A stretch of 64,000 nucleotides of DNA, taken from Bacillus albus. Its GTDB lineage: Bacteria; Bacillota; Bacilli; Bacillales; Bacillaceae_G. Below are positions 61,546-64,000 of this stretch, in pieces (within the stretch, counting starts at the first letter, position 1; every line of letters starts with the position of its first letter). The notes beneath the pieces were generated by a model that searched no databases, was not told where the DNA came from, and was given only the letters and a program-made list of their open reading frames with translations. The DNA is taken from positions 1 to 64,000 of the forward strand of contig NZ_MAOE01000096.1 in assembly GCF_001884185.1 (NCBI RefSeq). Reading direction: 5' to 3'. Made by a program: the position numbers and the translations under genes.

Positions 61546-62451
61546 TTATTCTTGTGAAGAAGAACTGTTAGATGATTCTGTAGAACCATTTGTTGATTTT
61601 TCTTCTTTCTTCGGTTCTTCTTTTTTGTCACTAGTCGAACCGCTAGTTGATTTCTCTTCTTTTTGAGACTTGTCTTCTGTTTTATTTTCTGGTGTCGTGC
61701 TCGTTGACTTCTCTTCTTTTTGAGATTTGTCTTCAGCTTTTTTACCAGAAGCATTCGTTGCTTTTGCAGCACCTGCATCAGCTTTAATTTCTGCTACTGA
61801 CTTATTTAAGTAGCGCTCAGGGTTCACAGCCACATTGTCTTTACGTACTTCAAAGTGAACGTGAGAACCTGCTTCTTTATTCATTGCACTTAGACCGGAT
61901 TTTCCTAATACTTCACCTTGTACAACTCGTGCACCTTTTTCTACTTTTACACTGCCTAAGCTTTGATAAGAGGCTGCTACACCATTTCCACTATCAACTG
62001 TTACAACATAACCAAGAAGTGAATCTTTTTCAGCTTTCGTTACTGTACCACTTAAAGCAGCTGTAACATTGAATTCTTTTCCATTCTTCGCAGCAATGTC
62101 AATTCCTTTGTTTGGGGAATATGTGTTGTTATAAAAGACAAGTGCTTTTTCTTGTTCCGCCTCTGTTGCTGCATCTTCATAGAACTTCTTCTGTACGACT
62201 ACTTCCGCATTAGCAGGAGCTGGCATTTTCACTACTTCTGAAGATTTCGTTACTGGTACTGCTGGATCTTCCGATTGTGTATACGGTGTCGCTTGATCTT
62301 GGTTCGGAGTCTTCTTCGGATTAGCTCCTTGGAACCATAGCGCAACCATTAAAATTACCGCTGCACAAGCAATGTATAGTGCCGGAAATACCCATCTTTT
62401 TTGAAATAAATGTACTACCTTTTGCGATTTTTTATTATTTCTTCCTCTCAT
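61546..62451 (-). CDS. spoIIQ: Stage II sporulation protein Q
   Basis: The 301-residue forespore protein has one membrane segment (about 20-42) and a LytM-like domain in the intermembrane space (about 105-215). The peptidase His-x3-Asp motif is degenerate, with Asn114 in the His position (YSPNKGIDI), while HVHFEV (197-202) remains, so it is probably inactive as an endopeptidase. It partners SpoIIIAH in the engulfment channel. The C-terminal 75 residues are a low-complexity Lys/Glu/Ser tail with two copies of EDKSQKEEKSTS. GAGGTGATG precedes ATG. Confidence 0.94.
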   Translation of the reverse strand: MRGRNNKKSQKVVHLFQKRWVFPALYIACAAVILMVALWFQGANPKKTPNQDQATPYTQSEDPAVPVTKSSEVVKMPAPANAEVVVQKKFYEDAATEAEQEKALVFYNNTYSPNKGIDIAAKNGKEFNVTAALSGTVTKAEKDSLLGYVVTVDSGNGVAASYQSLGSVKVEKGARVVQGEVLGKSGLSAMNKEAGSHVHFEVRKDNVAVNPERYLNKSVAEIKADAGAAKATNASGKKAEDKSQKEEKSTSTTPENKTEDKSQKEEKSTSGSTSDKKEEPKKEEKSTNGSTESSNSSSSQE

Positions 62452-62471
62452 TCCATCATCACCTCAGCAAT

Positions 62472-62501
62472 CATTTTGAACAATATTCACGTATCCTATA
62501 C
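62472..62501 (-). promoter_or_regulatory. Candidate sigma-F promoter of spoIIQ
   Basis: Minus-strand GTATA (62497-62501) is followed after 15 bases by GTTCAAAATG (62472-62481). This is a partial match to the sigma-F pattern GYATA/GGNRANAMTW. SpoIIQ is sigma-F dependent in B. subtilis. The -10 has about three mismatches, so this is tentative. Confidence 0.3.
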
Positions 62502-62584
62502 AACGTATAACTAATTAATTTTCGACAAAATCTGTAAAAATATGTATAGGAATTGTAAAATTTCCGAGGAAATGATTGAAAAAA

Positions 62585-62614
62585 GAAAAAACTGAGCGTT
62601 TCAGCTCAGTTTTT
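62585..62614 (-). terminator. Terminator of the ABC-2 exporter operon
   Basis: AAAAACTGAGC / GCTCAGTTTTT with a short loop; T run on the minus strand. It overlaps the permease stop. Confidence 0.9.
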
Positions 62615-63317
62615 AGTCCAATTGTTTCTTTTTATATACGATTAAACATGCAATAAGTGAAATAACGAGCCACACTCCAACATTTAGCATATGCCCACTA
62701 ATACTACTAAACCCAGCACCATCTACTAAGCTTTTAATCGCTTTTTCAAGATGAGATGTTGGAAGATAACTAATCATTGTCTTAATCATTTTATTTTCAA
62801 CCATTGGTTCAAATTGTACAGCTAAATACATCGTCATTAATATCGGCATTCCAATTAGTGATGTTTGCGGGACAGACTCAGCTAGTAACCCAATCACTGT
62901 TCCAATTAAGATAAATAGAATTGTTCCACATAAGAAAAGAAATGCTAGCAATAAGAGATTGCCACTTAATTGATCTAGAATGAATAAGTTTACAATGGAA
63001 ATACCTAACGTTAAACATGCTGTTAATATACTTTTACCAAGAAGGACTTCAACAGAAGAAGCCGGTGATAGCATTAACACACGTAACGTATGTTTTTCTT
63101 TCTCTTCTGCAATTACCATCGATTGAACAAACCCTGCTACAAATAGAAAGGACATTAAAGTAATAATACCAACCCCCATACGCCCTTCTCCAAATCTGCT
63201 AAATATAAATGCAAATATAATCGGTAAAGATGCCATTAGCAACACTTGTGAATTCGTCCTAAAATCTTGTACTTCTTTTCTAAAAATAGCTGATACACGT
63301 CTCATTGAAAATGTCAT
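62613..63317 (-). CDS. ABC-2 type transporter permease
   Basis: The 234-residue protein has six membrane segments and a short cytosolic N terminus (MTFSMRRVSAIFRKEVQDFRTN). SMVIAEEKEKHTLRVLMLSPAS (about 66-87) is the ABC-2 coupling region. It ends in a basic cytosolic tail. TGGGAGGGGATTATA precedes ATG, which overlaps the stop of the ATPase gene (TAATG). The pair resembles NatAB-type exporters of unknown substrate. Confidence 0.88.
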   Translation of the reverse strand: MTFSMRRVSAIFRKEVQDFRTNSQVLLMASLPIIFAFIFSRFGEGRMGVGIITLMSFLFVAGFVQSMVIAEEKEKHTLRVLMLSPASSVEVLLGKSILTACLTLGISIVNLFILDQLSGNLLLLAFLFLCGTILFILIGTVIGLLAESVPQTSLIGMPILMTMYLAVQFEPMVENKMIKTMISYLPTSHLEKAIKSLVDGAGFSSISGHMLNVGVWLVISLIACLIVYKKKQLD

Positions 63318-64000
63318 TATAATCCCCTCCCAGTAACTTCAATAAAGATATCGCCTAGCGTTGGTTCATGTGAATGAATCGATAGTAATTCACCTTTTTT
63401 CATCCATTCTGAAATACGTTTTGCACCTAATTCATCTTTTTGTACCATTTCTTTCTTCTTATCCTTTAACACGACTTGTATTTGATCTTTCGCGTATTGT
63501 AAGCGAAGGTTCTCCGGTGTATCAAGCGCTACAATTTCTCCGCCACATAGAAAGGCAATGCGGTTACAAAGCGTTTCTGCTTCATCCATGTTGTGAGTCG
63601 TTAAGAAAATTGTCGTTCCTTCTTTATTTAAGTCTTTTAAGATTTTATGAATGTTTTGTACGTTAACTGGGTCAAGTGCCGATGTTGGTTCGTCTAAGAA
63701 GAGGATATCTGGTTTATGAAGAATTGCTCTAGCTAATGTAACGCGCTGCTTCATTCCCTTTGATAGTTTCTTTACTAATGTTTTTTTATCATCTAATAAA
63801 TTTACTTGTGCTAGTACTTCATCAATTCGCTCTTTTTTACAATCATATAAGTCACAAAATAATAGTAAGTTATCATAAATGCTAAGTCTCTCATATAAAC
63901 CGCTGTTGTCTGTTAAAATACCAATTTGTTTGTAATCGATGCTGCTTGGGCCTGTAATATCTTTTCCTAGTACCCTTACCGTTCCAACGCTATGAAGTAA
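63317..64000 (-). CDS. ABC transporter ATPase, NatA-type (5' end beyond the window)
   Basis: The frame stays open to the right edge, giving the last 227 residues. The visible part holds the Q-loop region IGILTDNSGLYERLSIYDNLLLF, signature LSKGMKQRVTLARA, Walker B DILFLDEPTSALDP, H-loop LTTHNMDEAE and an ABC-2-associated C terminus. Walker A lies outside the window. A shorter frame from an internal ATG at 63754 would omit part of the signature motif and is not the gene start. It overlaps the permease by one base. Confidence 0.9.
   Translation of the reverse strand, partial: LLHSVGTVRVLGKDITGPSSIDYKQIGILTDNSGLYERLSIYDNLLLFCDLYDCKKERIDEVLAQVNLLDDKKTLVKKLSKGMKQRVTLARAILHKPDILFLDEPTSALDPVNVQNIHKILKDLNKEGTTIFLTTHNMDEAETLCNRIAFLCGGEIVALDTPENLRLQYAKDQIQVVLKDKKKEMVQKDELGAKRISEWMKKGELLSIHSHEPTLGDIFIEVTGRGL

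Noticed and set aside
61491-61778. 95-codon Lys-rich frame on the minus strand
   Set aside because: It is a frame shadow of the repetitive SpoIIQ tail; the Lys/Arg bias is produced by the AAG/AGA repeats.
63317-63754. A complete 145-residue ATPase gene starting at ATG 63754
   Set aside because: The frame stays open to the window edge and codes for conserved Q-loop and signature residues upstream, so this ATG is internal and the gene is cut by the window.

Overview
The window looks like chromosomal DNA of a Bacillus cereus group member (B. cereus, thuringiensis or anthracis-like). It is AT-rich, most genes carry strong GGAGG-type ribosome binding sites, and sporulation genes are present (spoIIID, spoIIQ). 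Other markers are an EntA-type SH3/3D secreted protein, a ComK2-type regulator and two complete plus one partial copy of the group-specific bcr1 repeat. The conserved backbone matches the B. subtilis neighbourhood spoIIQ-spoIIID-mbl. Species and strain cannot be fixed from the sequence alone. No rRNA, tRNA, CRISPR array, prophage or complete insertion sequence was seen.

Layout. 1-5.9 kb: a TPP riboswitch reading off the left edge, L-lactate permease lctP, small membrane proteins and a lipoteichoic acid synthase. 6.4-13.3 kb: D-alanine aminotransferase, a five-SH3 NlpC/P60 wall hydrolase, nucleoside permease nupC, and a degenerate GGDEF gene translationally coupled to a processive family 2 glycosyltransferase. 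13.4-27 kb: a BCCT transporter, EntA, a three-gene zinc-ribbon/membrane operon, the SWIM-SNF2 pair ywqB-ywqA, VanZ and small DUF genes. 27-39 kb: comK2, a small sigma factor, a yknXYZ-type efflux operon with two tandem Yip1 genes, and a five-gene regulatory/transport operon (response regulator, kinase, DUF3919-like protein, binding protein, sugar-phosphate transporter).

38.7-58.1 kb is the envelope-polymer region: galE, an LCP ligase, fabZ, galU, then a compact, very AT-rich accessory cluster on the minus strand. In transcription order the cluster has two GT4 glycosyltransferases, a GT2/glycerophosphotransferase chimera, a GT2 enzyme, a second glycerophosphotransferase, a UDP-ManNAc dehydrogenase, TagG and TagH, and a DUF6270-like protein. 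It can be read as a complete route for a phosphoglycerol-containing surface polymer: sugar nucleotides (galE, galU, wecC), assembly, TagGH export and LCP attachment. 58.4-64 kb returns to the conserved backbone (mbl, spoIIID, a polysaccharide deacetylase, a 44-residue membrane protein, spoIIQ) and ends in a truncated ABC-2 exporter.

The most interesting items are: bcr1 copies that abut stop codons and show compensatory base changes; structured inverted repeats with no assigned function at 11.1, 29.9 and 41.5 kb; the zinc-ribbon membrane operon; the relic of an SGNH-type hydrolase behind the LCP gene; and the glycerophosphotransferase cluster with its DUF6270-like partner. I did not find a defence system or another clearly unprecedented system.
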